Shown piece after piece: positions 24,094-35,390 of a DNA stretch of 64,000 bases. The notes under the pieces were generated by a model. That model was not told the DNA's origin. It saw only the letters and a list, made by a program, of their open reading frames with translations, and made no database searches. The stretch is from Pithys albifrons albifrons (taxonomy: Eukaryota > Chordata > Aves > Passeriformes > Thamnophilidae). Positions within the stretch are counted from its first letter, which is position 1. Each line of letters opens with the position of its first letter. The translations under genes and the position numbers were made by a program. Where the stretch lies: positions 110,409,727-110,473,726 of the forward strand of contig NC_092458.1 of the NCBI RefSeq assembly GCF_047495875.1, in the 5' to 3' direction.

Positions 24094-26157
24094 GGGCATC
24101 AACAAATTAAGCCAGGACCAGTATTATTTAGATCTGCCCTTAATTTGCAACAGGCTTACAACATAATGAGGCATGATTTGTTGGTTTGGGGGTTTTGATG
24201 GGGTTTATTTGTTTGTTTTCTGTTACTTCTTTTTAAGCAGAGAGAGAAACACAGGACAAAAAAAACCTTGAGGAGGAAACTTGCCCACTTGCTTCAATAT
24301 TCAGCAGGGCCACGACAGCAAGGTTTTTTCCATCTCCATTGCCAAGAAAGCATGCATTGATATACCCATCAGGAAAGGGCAGGCTGTGCAGTTTGCTGTT
24401 ACAGCTCCCAGTAACACTGTTACACACTGTCTGCCCATAGACTCACTGCCACCACTACAGCTGGTGCATATAATTTGTATTGCATAAAGACAAACATTGT
24501 AGAGTAGCAGTGATCACTCCAGTTAACCTTGAGCTCACTAAGGACCCATTTTAAAAGTAATAAAGGTGTTGGTTTGACCCTTCTCGTAACATATATAAAT
24601 CTTCCTCAATTAAGTACTCTTGCAAATAAGTTATCTTGATTAGCAGTTTATATTTTTCATTGTATTCTATTCCCCGGATTTTAATTTCAATCACATAACA
24701 AGTGAAAACTATATATTAATCCATTAGGAAAATCATACAGGACAAAGGGGAATCTCACACTCATGCTAGAGTTTATGAACATATTTTTAGGCTAATTTCT
24801 TCACAAAATATTTGACATATTTACTTACAAATTGTTGTAAAATCATCATGCATCCAGTATAAGTTTTGCTAGTACTTTGTAATTTTTTCTTACACAAGCG
24901 TTCTTTGCAAAATTGCCTAAAATTTATGGAACAACATGTCCCTCCTTAATTTAAAACTCTAAAAAGCACTCTAAAAAAAATCTCATTCACCAACTAATTT
25001 CCTTCTATATTCATGTTTTTCTCTGTAATATGTCATTGAAAATGTTTTCTGATATATATACACTTTAAAAACAACTTAATTAAGTCTGCAGCTATTCCTT
25101 AATGACTTTAATTTTTTTTCTGCTAAGTTTACCCTTTCTGTTATAACTATTTGAAAAGATGCTTAACTGTCCTGGACACAACTGCCACTTTTATGACTTC
25201 CTTACACCCAGTTTCTAACAAAGATTATTACGCATGCTTGCTTATTTTCGAGCGCCTCATTAGACAACTGAAGGGCCATTGGAACTCTCATGTTGCTAAA
25301 GTTAAGCCTATTCATAGGTCTTTTCAGGATCAGAGCTTGAATATTTAGATGACAATGTGATTTTTTTCTTTTTAACATACCAGTCATAGATCATACATAC
25401 AGCTAAAGCAGAGACAAAATTAGACAGACTAATTTATTCAGGTCTTGATTTTGGCAATTCAATTTAACACAAAAATCTAATGGTTTGTGGGAGCTTTTAT
25501 ACCAGTTTGGCAAAGTAAATTATATAGCAGGCATTTATTTTTAATAAAGGTCTGAAATTCTATTTGATTTTGCACTCTGAGTAAGCTACTGAGAAATACT
25601 ATAGATTATCAGATAAGGGTTGTGTACAAATTTATACGTTTCTCAATATTTCAATGCAAAGATTTGTCTGCTGGTTTGTTTGTTATTATCAATAGATTAT
25701 TTTGAAAACATTTTCTCTTATGTCCTTTAAATGAGTAGTAAATACTTGAAAAAATAATCTTTGGAGTGTTAATATTCAGAAATAGAGCTAACCACTGACA
25801 ACATTCCTATAACATTTATTATTTACTCATCTTCCATCTAAGATGTAATTATAAATGACATAATTTTTCCCATGCCTTAATTGATTATACAAAACACTCC
25901 ATGTCTATGTGCAATACATAATTAATGTAATTTCGACATATACCTTCTGCCCACAGCTTGGAAAAGAGAGACAAACATCATTTGAAATTATTAAAAACAT
26001 CCAATCATCAATATTTTCTTATTAATGGAACAAAATGTCATTAGTGGATTGGAGGCACCATAACATACACCAAGCATGGCAATGAAAACATGCTCACATA
26101 TTAAAAATAGCATAAAAATAATTGCTTTCCTTCTTGGGGGAGGAGTGAAATGAAAGA
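24094..26157. other. Non-coding sequence, no gene seen
   Basis: A T/G-rich simple patch lies at about 24178-24232 (ttggtttgggggttttg, then tttgtttgtttt). The frame at 24281-24487 (68 codons, including KACIDIPIRKGQAVQFAV) has a somewhat protein-like composition; it lies about 190 bases after the ERV remnant but I cannot place it in a family. The rest is AT-rich and unique. Confidence 0.5.
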
Positions 26158-26235
26158 GAAACACAGAATATCCTGAGTTGCAAGGGACCCACAACCATCA
26201 CTAAGTCCAACTCAGGTTTGCGCCATTCACCACAC
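26158..26235 (-). mobile_element. CR1 LINE 3'-end fragment, antisense
   Basis: The plus strand reads acacagaatatcctgagttg, then caagggacccacaaccatca, then ctaagtccaactc, which is the complement of the 3' untranslated tail of CR1. The same words occur at 3411-3475. Only about 75 bases are preserved before the sequence becomes unique, so it is a severely truncated copy. Confidence 0.8.
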
Positions 26236-28361
26236 ATGCTTAAACTGAAAAGCCCAAGGTTAAGTCGAGTAATAAATGGACTAATAATAAATGTGAGAAG
26301 AAAAATCTTCTCATGATAATTCTAGTTGTCAAGCACTTCATAGTTCAAGAATACTTTGTGCTTTATCAGTACAACTTACTTATGCACTAAGCTCAGGTCA
26401 TCCACTGCTGACCTGTCATTAACTTTGATGAAACAAAACACTTGGTAAACATATTTATACGTAGCACAGACTAATACACTGAGAAAAAGAAGAAATACTA
26501 GGTACCACTGCAATCTGCAGATTATGTTATTCCATATACACAACTAACAGAATAAATTATGCTTGGTCGAGCAATTTCAGTGTTTGAGGCGTAAAAGATA
26601 TGTACAGTTTTGAAATGTAATTTCATTTAATATATGTGCTCCTTTAAAAGTAGTGTTGATGTATCTTGTATTCTAATGAGGCATCTAAACAAACATGTCT
26701 GCAACAGTTAGTCTTCCTTAAACCCAATATATACCCATTCAGAATTTACTTAAAAAGAAATTTGAGAGATAGAAGCCAGCCTTTTCTGCACACCAGAAGA
26801 GGTCCTCCTTCATATTCCACATCAGCCATGATATCAAACTAAATGCTTGATGTTAACTGATAAAAGCCTTTTTAGATTCCAAAGGTGCATTTATTTATTG
26901 TAATTTTACTATGTTTTAAACATTTCTATTATAATTATATTATATAAATATATTTATATTATTATAAGGCTTATATTTATTTAAGCAGATGAATAGGATT
27001 ATTTTCTTATATACAGATTTCAGGCATGCTCCAGACTATTGTCTTCTATTCATTTGTGTTTATTTTCTAAAAGCTGTTCTTGCCTTTTATAGTTGAATGA
27101 GGTCTAGTGAACAAAAGTCTAGAAACAAAGATTTCTCCAACAAAAAATTATGAAAGTGAACAAAGTAAGTTTCACCAGAAAAATTCTACAGAAAGAAAAA
27201 GGTATCTGAATAGTAACTCTGGAATAAATTTATATTTATTGTGCCAAACTACTGTTTGGTTCACGATGATTTTTCTTAGCTTGTTATGATGACCAGCTCT
27301 TTAAACAGTAGCAGATCATGAGTAATAACAATAGACAGAATATTTCTAGAAACTCCCTGCTGAAGACAATGCCCTTTCTATCCCTTACTATGTGTTTTCT
27401 CCTTCCTCTCACATCTCTCCCACAATTCAGCCTGGAAAAAACATTTTTGTAGGCAAGACCAGCCAATCCATTCCACTTGAGATCCTACTGGAGAAAATCA
27501 AACTGCAAACATATATTGGCAAAGCATAAAAGTCTAATTTAGTGAGAGAAAATACGAGTGCACTAAGTGAACATTGTTGCCTCACACACTTTTTTAGCTT
27601 AGCCTTCTTTCTTGGCTCCTACTAATTTTCTAACTGTGCATAAAATACAGTAAATAAAACCATTCCAAAACCTGGGCACCTAAAGTAGTTATGCTCTTGT
27701 CTTGCCTTCTAGACTCTTCATTACAGTTTCACTCAAGTCAGATTTAGACTTTTTTCTTTTTAGTACTACTCAGGTCCTCCCTCCTCTGCGAAATTTTTCA
27801 GACTTATAAATAATAAATGTATTTTCTGTTTAATCCCATTGAGGCATCTCAAAGATCAATAGCGTGTGTATATCAGATCAATGTATAAGCCATTTCCCAG
27901 TAAAATTATCAGATATATTTCTTTTGCAGCACTGGCAAAGTAAGCATATGACAAGTCAATGCCTTTTCCAGGAAGTGGGCTATACATATTGCTAATGCAT
28001 ATATTTGTTAATTAAGCATTCAGAAGCAGATATACAAATTACTGAGAGATTTCTTTGACATCAGAACTAAATTATCATTACCAAAACAGCCAAAAAGTGT
28101 TACTTTTTCTTTCAAAGTGCTTGCTTCAGCAGAGCTACATTTCAACCACATTTGGTTTTGCACGACTGAATTTTACAGGCTTTTGCCTGGGTTTGTTGGG
28201 CAGTTTGAACACTGCAGCAGCAGTCACAGTTTGACCAGGAGATTACATACATCAATATTACCTGTATGTTTGTCTAATCTGAGAACAGAAACAGCATGAT
28301 GTATCACAATGCACGCAACCCACTACAAGTGGATAATTCTTAAAACAAATGCCTAGGAAGC
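26236..28361. other. Non-coding AT-rich sequence, no gene seen
   Basis: Includes a very AT-rich, self-complementary stretch at about 26928-26985 (runs of tataattatattatataaatatatt). Open frames here are 60 codons or shorter and compositionally random. Confidence 0.6.
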
Positions 28362-28459
28362 AAGTAGCAATCAATGAGATTTTATAAATTTTATGAAAAG
28401 CAGAAGAAACAATCTCAACAATTACAAAGGCTACAAGGGTCTCTGGGAATATACTATAC
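28362..28459 (+). repeat. 98-bp dispersed repeat, copy 1 (pair with 31751-31848)
   Basis: Aligned without gaps to 31751-31848, I count 19 differences in 98 bases, about 81 percent identity. The best-preserved core is tttataaatttta, then gaaaagcagaagaaaca. Both copies face the same way. Similarity may extend weakly upstream (a shared cagcatg word near 28294 and 31676) but I cannot prove that by eye. It may be a local duplication or two copies of an unnamed interspersed repeat; a decayed piece of the CR1 endonuclease-RT linker is a weaker option. Confidence 0.7.
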
Positions 28460-28712
28460 CCAAGGACAGAAGTCCACCTGTTAAATTAACAATTCCTGGA
28501 TTAAAATAATTAGTTACATTGAAATTACTAAACTATCCAGACTAAAAGTCAGATGATTGTAAAGTCATGTTCCTCCTCCTGCCACTGCTTCAGGACTATC
28601 TAGGACTAAAGTGAAGCATTCAAGCTGGCTGGAGGGCCGGGCCCAGAGAGTGCTGGTAAATTGAGCTGCATCCAGCTGGCAGCCAGTCACCAGTGGTGTT
28701 CCCCAGGGGTCT

Positions 28713-29042
28713 GTGTTGGGTCCAATCCTGTTTAACATCTTTATTGATGATTTAGATGAGGGGATTGAGTTCATCATCAGCAAATTTGCTGATGATACCA
28801 ACTTGGGAGGGAGTGTCAAACTGCTGGAAGGCAGGAGGGCTCTGCAGAGGGATCTGGATAGACTTGAGAGATGGGCTGATTCCAATGGGATGAAGTTCAA
28901 TAAGGCCAAGTGCCGGGTCCTGCACTTTGGCCACAACAACCCACTGCAGCGCTACAGACTGGGCACAGAGTGGCTGGAGAGCAGCCAGGCAGAAAGGGAC
29001 CTGGGTGTACTAATTGACAGGAAGCTCAACATGAGCCAATAG
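28713..29042 (+). pseudogene. CR1 reverse transcriptase fragment (palm domain), broken
   Basis: 110 codons counting the stop. The translation starts [13 protein letters not shown], with the catalytic FADDT motif at residues 25-29 (the LINE version of the YxDD box that binds metal in the polymerase active site). It continues [18 protein letters not shown] and C..LHFG, then ERDLGVLID, all standard CR1/LINE palm and thumb landmarks. The frame is open upstream of the first ATG, so that ATG is not a real start; the element is simply truncated. It stops at a TAG (29040-29042) just after KLNMSQ, where intact copies read on. The parent protein is a LINE endonuclease/reverse transcriptase that copies its own RNA at a nicked chromosomal target. 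Confidence 0.9.
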
Positions 29043-29590
29043 TATGCCCAGGTGGCCAAGAAGGCCAGTGGGATCCTGGCCTGTATCAAAATAGCATGGC
29101 CAGCAGGACCAGGGAAGTGATCCTTCCCCTGTACTCTGTGTGGGTGAGGCCACACCTTGAGTACTGTGTTCAGTTCTGGGCCCCTCAGTTCAGAAAGGAT
29201 ATTGAGGTGCTGGAGTGGGTCCAGAGAAGAGCAACAAGGCTGGTGAAGGGACTGGAGCATAAGTCCTATGGGGAGAGGCTGAAGGAGCTGGGGTTGTTTA
29301 GCCTGGAGAAGAGGAGGCTCAGAGGTCACCTCACCACTGTCTAGAGTTACCTGAAGAGAAGTTCTAGCCAGGTGGGGGTTGGTCTCTTCTCCCAGGCACT
29401 CAGCAATAGGACAAGGGGGCACGGGCTCAAGCTCTGCCAGGGGGAATTTAAGTTGGAGATCAGGAAAAAATTCTTTCCAGAGAGAGTAATCAGGCATTGG
29501 AATGGGCTGCCCAGAGAGGTGGTGGATTCACTATCCCTGGAGATTTTTAAACGCAGATTGGACGTGGCACTGAGTGCCATGATCAAGTAA
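29043..29590 (+). pseudogene. CR1 reverse transcriptase C-terminal region, frameshifted and with an internal stop
   Basis: Continues the same polyprotein. After the TAG at 29040 the reading passes through [15 protein letters not shown] in the first frame; a one-base shift near 29085-29095 then moves it to a second frame, giving [42 protein letters not shown] and [17 protein letters not shown] second nonsense codon at 29342-29344 interrupts, and the frame resumes as [25 protein letters not shown] and LPREVVDS to the natural end at 29588-29590. Two stops plus a frameshift make this copy inactive. The frame order agrees with the known CR1 C-terminus. Confidence 0.88.
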
Positions 29591-29670
29591 ATGGACTGGA
29601 GTTGGACTAAGGGTTGGAGTTGATGATCTCAGAGGTCTTTTCCAACCCTATTGATTCTATGATTCTATGA

Positions 29671-31750
29671 AAATCACTGAAATTTCTTCCTCAATAGCAA
29701 GGATAAAAGTTTCTGTGCACAAAGCTTGCTGCTGGAAACCAACAACGGCAGTGATTTCAGACAAGAACAGACAGCCTTCTCACAGTATAATAATTTCTCA
29801 TTACAGTTTTATGCATACAAGCTAACTACTTTAATTAGGTAAATACATGGAAATAATGGTGTGCAATTAAATGCAGTGGCTAATTACAGCTATATAACTA
29901 ATAACTGTGATTCTGAATAAATATGATGTTTGGCATAAATAGTTGGAAAATACGAGAAAAACAAAGTTCAGTCACTCATCTTTCATATGGATTGAGCCTA
30001 TAGTTCGTATTCCATTTTCAGAAGAATCTCACTATTAATCTTAATTATTTTACATACTTTAGTATGTATAGTGGTTTAGTATAGAAATTTTACTATTCAA
30101 TGTAGTATTTTACAGGTAATGAACTTGTTCTGATCAAGTAGCTAATAAACCAAAAACTATTATTTCTGCCCCCTTTATCTGTTGTAGAAAACATACAAAA
30201 CTGAACCATTTTGTTCCCATTTCATTTAAAAGTAGGGTGCAATCACTGTCCTGTGACACTGAAATAAATTTTAGCTCAGCCCTTTGTTGCCAGCTATTTT
30301 CTTGATCATTTTCAATTTGGGTGTATAGACTATCCAGTCCTAGAAAATAATTCTTAATTATCACCATTATAAAAACAGATTTAAAAAGGAATGGTGATTA
30401 CACACCATCTGGAAATGTACTCAAGCTGTCAAAAGAATCTGTGGATAGCTCCAGTATACAGTATTCAAATTTCAGCAGGAAATCACACTTGGTCAAGCGG
30501 GAAGAATTCATTCAGATTCATGCATTTTTAAAAATATATTTGGCATAGCAAATAAAGTTCAAAGATACAGTTAAAGAATACCAGTTTCCGGGATTTTAAT
30601 AGGATGCATCTTAAATTTATGCACTGCATACATTAACAGACAAAAGAAATAAAATAATCAGTCCTAAAAGAGCATTCATAAAATAGCAGGACTGTGACAA
30701 GTGCATCACAAATATGAAAGACTGAGGGAGAAAGGAAGGAAAAGGAATTTTAAAAGAAAACAGACAACAACAACAACAAAAAGTCCCCCTATTTCCTAAG
30801 CCACTGATGAAAAAGGAAACTCAGAGTATCACCAACTTCTCTGAGCAATTAGAGATCATGAGAGCTCCCCTGCAAACATCCAGACCCTGCTGATGTCCAT
30901 TGGGGTACCCTGGCCTTGGTGTATCCAGGCAACAGGGTCTTCAGAGATCCTTGGTGGGGACAAAACTGGCATTAAGCAGTCTTCCATGTCTAACAACCTG
31001 GCACAGCTTTATTAGCTCAAATAAAAACACAATTAAGCACATTCACTTGCTCACAAATATAGAGCAAGGAACAAGAAAATGAGGTTCATCTTTGCTGCTA
31101 TTTGGTGTATGCAAGCTGTAAATAACAGGCAACCATATAACACCTGTCTTGGAGAGGACAGGGAAATGAAAAAGGAAAAAGGTTCTACTCAACAGCATCA
31201 TTAGAAGAGCTCATTGTGTACAGAGGGTTTTTTTCACTAATGAAAGATGTAAGTATAATAGAAGATAGGAAAACAAGCTATAACAGAGGGAATAGTGATA
31301 AGGGCAGAAGGTACTGTGGACTATGGGGCAGGAAAAGGGAAATGAGGTGAATAAAACCTGGCTGGGCTGCTGAAATTTGAGCATCAGTAGGAATACATCA
31401 CCATGAGACAGAGCAATCAGCAACATTTATGCTGGCTGGTCTTTCATTCTGAATGAAGTAGTGTCTAGAGAATCAGATTCCTAAGTCATTCCTCATTATG
31501 TCTTATTTCAATGAAATTGGCTTTTTAGGAAAGAAAACAATGATGAAAGGTCAGAAAATATCACCAGCTTACTTGCAACAGTTACACCTCCATCTGTTTA
31601 TTTAGGACATTTATGCATTCATCTGAGCTGACAGTCATCCAAAGAAATCCCGGCATGAATTTGTTTGGTTTTGCAGCATGTTCATCAAGTTGGATGAAAG
31701 TTGAAACAAGTTACAGGAAAAGATATTCTAAGTCTTCATATTTTGGAATC
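29671..31750. other. Non-coding AT-rich sequence, possible LTR trace
   Basis: Mostly unique. At about 30880-31025 the plus strand has LTR-like texture: on the minus strand an AATAAA (31008-31013) is followed by about 120 bases of GC-richer, U5-like sequence. No ends or target-site duplication are visible, so I do not call it separately with confidence. A CAA microsatellite (acaacaacaacaac) lies at about 30764-30779. Confidence 0.45.
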
Positions 31751-31848
31751 AAGTATTAATCAATAAAACTTTATAAATTTTAGGAAAAGCAGAAGAAACA
31801 ACCTCAATAACTAGAAAGATTAAATGGGTTGCTGGAAATATGTTATAC
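31751..31848 (+). repeat. 98-bp dispersed repeat, copy 2 (pair with 28362-28459)
   Basis: Direct-orientation partner of 28362-28459, with 79 of 98 positions identical by hand alignment and no gaps. It is followed immediately by a T-rich run (31849-31868) absent from the other copy. The copies are about 3.4 kb apart, and the 28.6-29.7 kb CR1 lies between them. Confidence 0.7.
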
Positions 31849-32047
31849 TTTTTTTCTTTTTTTTTTCTTCCCAGTTATTTGTCAATATGACTAAAAGCAA
31901 CATGAAATGCCAGAACAATACTCCTCCAGGTCTCAGCAGTGACAGTGCCAGATTTACCAGTGATCATTTAAATACCTTCTCAGTTATCATTGTCCAGCAA
32001 ACAAATAATAAGTGTGTTGATTATATATAATTTTTAGCAAATTATTT

Positions 32048-32457
32048 TATAGGGGGAGCCCCTTATACCGAGCTTGGGCATTGGACTGACGGTCAGAAGA
32101 GCTCAGACACAGCAGTCATCGGAAGGCTTGATCAGAAGGCTCACAACTTAGGGAGTTTATTCAAGATAGGTTAACAGACAGCTCTTCACAGCACATAATA
32201 GAAGAAGTTAGTTCCTAGAAGTTCTTATTGCATCATTAGATCTAGATCTGACTGACTCTCACACAATAATATCCACACCTTTTATGCACCCTCACATCCA
32301 AGATGCTATCACATAATTGGTTAACCAATTCACCTTGCATACACCACAGCCTCTCAGTGGTCATAAGCCACCACACATACTCCAGGCAGCTCTGTTCTCT
32401 TTAAGGTAGAACTCCACATGGCTTCCCTTAAGGGATGCATTTACACTCACGCCTACA
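32048..32457 (-). mobile_element. Solo LTR of an avian ERV, antisense, about 410 bp
   Basis: In its own sense (minus strand) the element starts TGTAGGCGTGAGTG at 32457. It has a TATA box (cataaaaggtg) at about 32277-32287 and a polyadenylation signal AATAAA at 32156-32161 about 120 bases downstream, then a U5 region running to about 32048. The order and spacing of TATA, poly(A) signal and end are those of a retroviral LTR. Flanks ttattt (32042-32047) and gtattt (32458-32463) could be a 6-bp target-site duplication with one mismatch, a length typical of betaretrovirus-like ERVs. No internal proviral sequence adjoins. The left end (tatagggggagc) does not show a clean TG, so that edge is approximate. 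Confidence 0.75.
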
Positions 32458-32859
32458 GTATTTCAGAAAAAATACAGTAAATAGAAAGTTTATGATGGTG
32501 CACTTTATTTTCTGACATGCATTTAATTCAATGTGAAACTATTAACTTTGTAAGCATTGCTTCTCAGGTGAAACAAACTAGCTATTTTCATAGTACATGC
32601 TTTCTAAAGCAAAGTATTTGTAACAGAATATTCATTGAAGTTTTAAAACAAAGTATTATGAGATGGGGACAAATATACACTGCTTAAATAGACTCAGAGA
32701 AAAAGAAAAAAATCTGCCAGGAGCTACCACAACCATAACCACATCTCTAAATTCATATCAATACCTCTGCAGTATTGCTGGAATCGAGTATTCTGTAAAT
32801 CTCTCTCTGCCCTCCTTGGTCTTATATTCTTCACTTGCCAGCTGCTCATAAAACATCAG
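32458..32859. other. Non-coding AT-rich sequence
   Basis: Unique sequence between an LTR and a CR1 fragment. I see no gene or repeat. Confidence 0.6.
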
Positions 32860-33055
32860 AAAAAGGATAGAGTATTGCCAGCAGTTCAAAAGAGCTGGTC
32901 TACTCAGCCCTAATGAGGCCACTTTTGGAGTGCTATGTTCAGTTTGGGGCTCCTCAGTACAATAAAGTCATGGAGCTCCTGGAACAAATGCAGTGGAGGG
33001 TGATAAAGATGATTAAGGGATTGGAGCATCTCTCTTACAAGAAATCATAAAACTA
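32860..33055 (+). mobile_element. CR1 LINE internal fragment, sense
   Basis: The plus strand translates in patches to the C-terminal CR1 landmarks: TSALMRPLLECYVQFGAPQ-like text (gaggccacttttggagtgct, then cagtttggggctcctcagta), then a block for K.MIKGLEHLSYKK (gatgattaagggattggagc, atctctcttacaag). This is homologous to 29145-29280 in the larger CR1. Both ends are lost: no CR1 tail follows, so the piece is an old copy truncated at both sides. Confidence 0.8.
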
Positions 33056-35079
33056 TCTGTACTGTGTCAGGCAGTGCATATTGTGCTGTGGATCTAGAGA
33101 AACTCATCTTACTGATTTCCTGAATAGGGAAGTGGTGCAATGACACCTTAATGGCACCTTGAATTACAACATAAAATAATTGCCTTATTTGACTCATAAA
33201 GTTACTGTGCATAAGTTCACTTCTGCAAGACAAAACACAAACGAGTCACTTAATCTAACATGCTATTGTTTATTTAATTTCATAAAATACTGTGAATCCT
33301 TCAGATTGTGGTGATAAATACCAGAGAAACTCCATGAGGGAAATTAAAAATTCTGTATAAAGTGCAGCATTTCAATGGTGTAAAAATACAGAACTGGTAT
33401 TTAACGATGAAAATAAGGAAGAATAATTTAGGAGTTCCCCGTGTTTTCTCCCATGTGTGGTGATGAATGCTAAGTTTTCATAGAGAGGTTTACACTAAAT
33501 GATTATGTAATGAATGACCACGGCAATGCTTACACAAAGACAACACCACAAGGGAACTGAATGGCAACTTTAATTGTGGATATTTTTTAACTTTAATGTT
33601 TGACTTCAAAAACTGAAGCTTCTTGTTCTAGGACTTTACATGTAAATGCTATATCAATTATTTAATATTTGGCCTGGCACTAAGAACAAGCCCAGACAAC
33701 ATATACATATTTTGGATTCATGTACATATTTGAGGCATCCTTGTACTATATTCAGTTTTACACAGCAGAGAGAGAAAATTGCTTTGAATTCAGCTGAGCT
33801 TAAGAGGAAAATATATGCATTAAGGATTGTACTTACCACCATACACTCTTCAGTCAGTAAATGACTTTTAAGTGTTTTTTATTGTTTTTTTTTTTTCATA
33901 GAGAGAAAACTTTGAGATGACATAACCATGTCTTGAATAAAAACATTTAATAGATGTATTTTCCTCTTAGGTATCCCCACTGGGCCCAGAAATAAAGTTT
34001 GTATGAAGAGCATATACCAGCCCTTCTTCTGTAATTTATGGACTATAAATGGTTTGCAGCTTGATGGAAAAACTCAGTGGGGAAAACAGACTCAAGGCAT
34101 GGGGTTGTACCACATAAGAGTGCAGACAGACTGAGAAAAATTCTTATATATGAGATGTATGAAAGCAGAGGCCTGGGTGAGTACCTACTACTTTTTTGTG
34201 CCATAAAATGCACAATTATTTTTAAAATTTATTTTAGGACCACAAAGTTTTTGTTTGATTTGGTTTGTGGTTTTTTTCCCACCCAATAAAACTCCCTGTG
34301 AATGTGCTGATGAGAAAAGCTGATGCCCCATCAATTGTACTGACAGGGTTACTACTTTTGCAGTCTTCCCATTAGCTTTATTTGAGGGTCCTGTGGGAAC
34401 ACACACTTAAGAACTGGAGTTATCAAAAGGTCTTCAGGGAAAACATGTTAGACTGAACTAGAGCATCTTATACACAGAAATGATTTAACAAAATCACCAC
34501 ACTTAGGAGTCACTTTCTCACTGAAATTTCAATGAGTTATGCATAGTAATCTAATTCTTTTTATTCTACATTAATGCTTATTTGTTCTTATTGTTCTTTG
34601 TCTTAACAGTAAAGATAAGGAAAACAAGTCAAAAACTAAACCGTTTTTCATGTATTTTTCTAATTTAATTAAATATTGATAATTCTTCCTCTTATTCTTA
34701 TGTTTGATTTTCCAGTATATAGAACTTATGAAACTCAAGGGTTTCTCTTTTTTGTTTTGTTTTGGGGTTTTTTTTGTGAGGTGGTGGTGGTGGCGGTGTT
34801 ATTTTTGGTCATTATAATTCCTCTTAAAATCAGAATTTTCCATCTCACTACTCAGAGTGTATGAATATCCCAAACACCTGAAGAAGTAATAAGCTGTCTT
34901 GCTTTCACCCAACTATTTCTTTTTGTGTAAGAAAACACACAACAACAACAAAAAAAAGCAGACTAGTTTGTGAAATAGTTTTCTTTTCTGTCCATTGTTT
35001 ACCATAAAACAGAATAGGCTGACAGTGACCTCAAAAAAATCCTCTTTCATGGGAGAGGGAATGCAGATTATCTTGCAAT
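33056..35079. other. Non-coding AT-rich sequence, no gene seen
   Basis: Simple patches include T-runs at about 33884-33897, a TTTTGTTTTGTTTTGGGG tract at about 34748-34772 followed by GGT triplets (ggtggtggtggtggcggtg) at about 34781-34798, and CAA units at about 34940-34950. No coding features. Confidence 0.6.
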
Positions 35080-35390
35080 TTGCCCATTTGCAGCTTGAAT
35101 CCCTCCAGCAGTGATTTCCTTTACCAGGTCCCTGAAGTGGTCATTCCAGTGGATGTCTGTTTTTACTGTAAAAATTTCCTCTTTTGTATTGAGATAAAAC
35201 CTCTCCCAGTCCACATCACTCCTTGTCTTCTCCATCTAACTCCTTGCAAAGAGAAAGACTCCCTTATCTTTGTATCTGCCTTTTAAGTACTAGAAAACTA
35301 TGGTGAAGTTCTTCTAAGTCTTTTCCTCCCAGGAACAAAAAGAGCTAACAGTTTCAGTCTGCCCTCATTGTGCAGCTTAACTCATCTCTA
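35080..35390 (-). mobile_element. Degenerate CR1-like fragment, antisense
   Basis: The plus strand contains the decayed antisense CR1 C-terminal block: an atctgccttttaagtactag-type stretch, then aactatggtgaagttcttct, then tcttttcctcccaggaacaa, then agctaacagtttcagtctgc. This corresponds to the complement of the CR1 'EKRRLRGDL' region with many changes. No 3' tail is recognisable. Upstream, 35080-35250 is a weaker continuation. It is an old copy and the boundaries are guesses. Confidence 0.4.

Larger units (their letters stand above)
28565..29670 (+). mobile_element. CR1 LINE, 5'-truncated, reverse transcriptase C-terminal half to 3' end
   Basis: The longest and best-preserved LINE here. The recognisable start is at about 28600 (caagctggctggagggccgg) and the end is at 29670, in ggtcttttccaaccct followed by ATTCTATG-type repeats, the hallmark of the CR1 3' end. 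It carries the catalytic part of reverse transcriptase, then the C-terminal region and a short 3' UTR. Low divergence from what I remember of the family suggests a younger copy than the other CR1 pieces. It is 5'-truncated, as most CR1 insertions are, and I see no target-site duplication. The large minus-strand frames at 28565-28939 and 28952-29497 are antisense shadows. Confidence 0.93.

Noticed and set aside
23260..24106. tcaacaaa at 23260-23267 and 24099-24106 as a target-site duplication of the ERV complex
   Set aside because: The 8-base match lies a few bases away from the LTR edges, by different distances on each side, and is A-rich; more likely coincidence.
28952..29497. 181-codon minus-strand open frame
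   Set aside because: Exactly antisense to the CR1 reverse transcriptase; a shadow of the LINE coding sequence.
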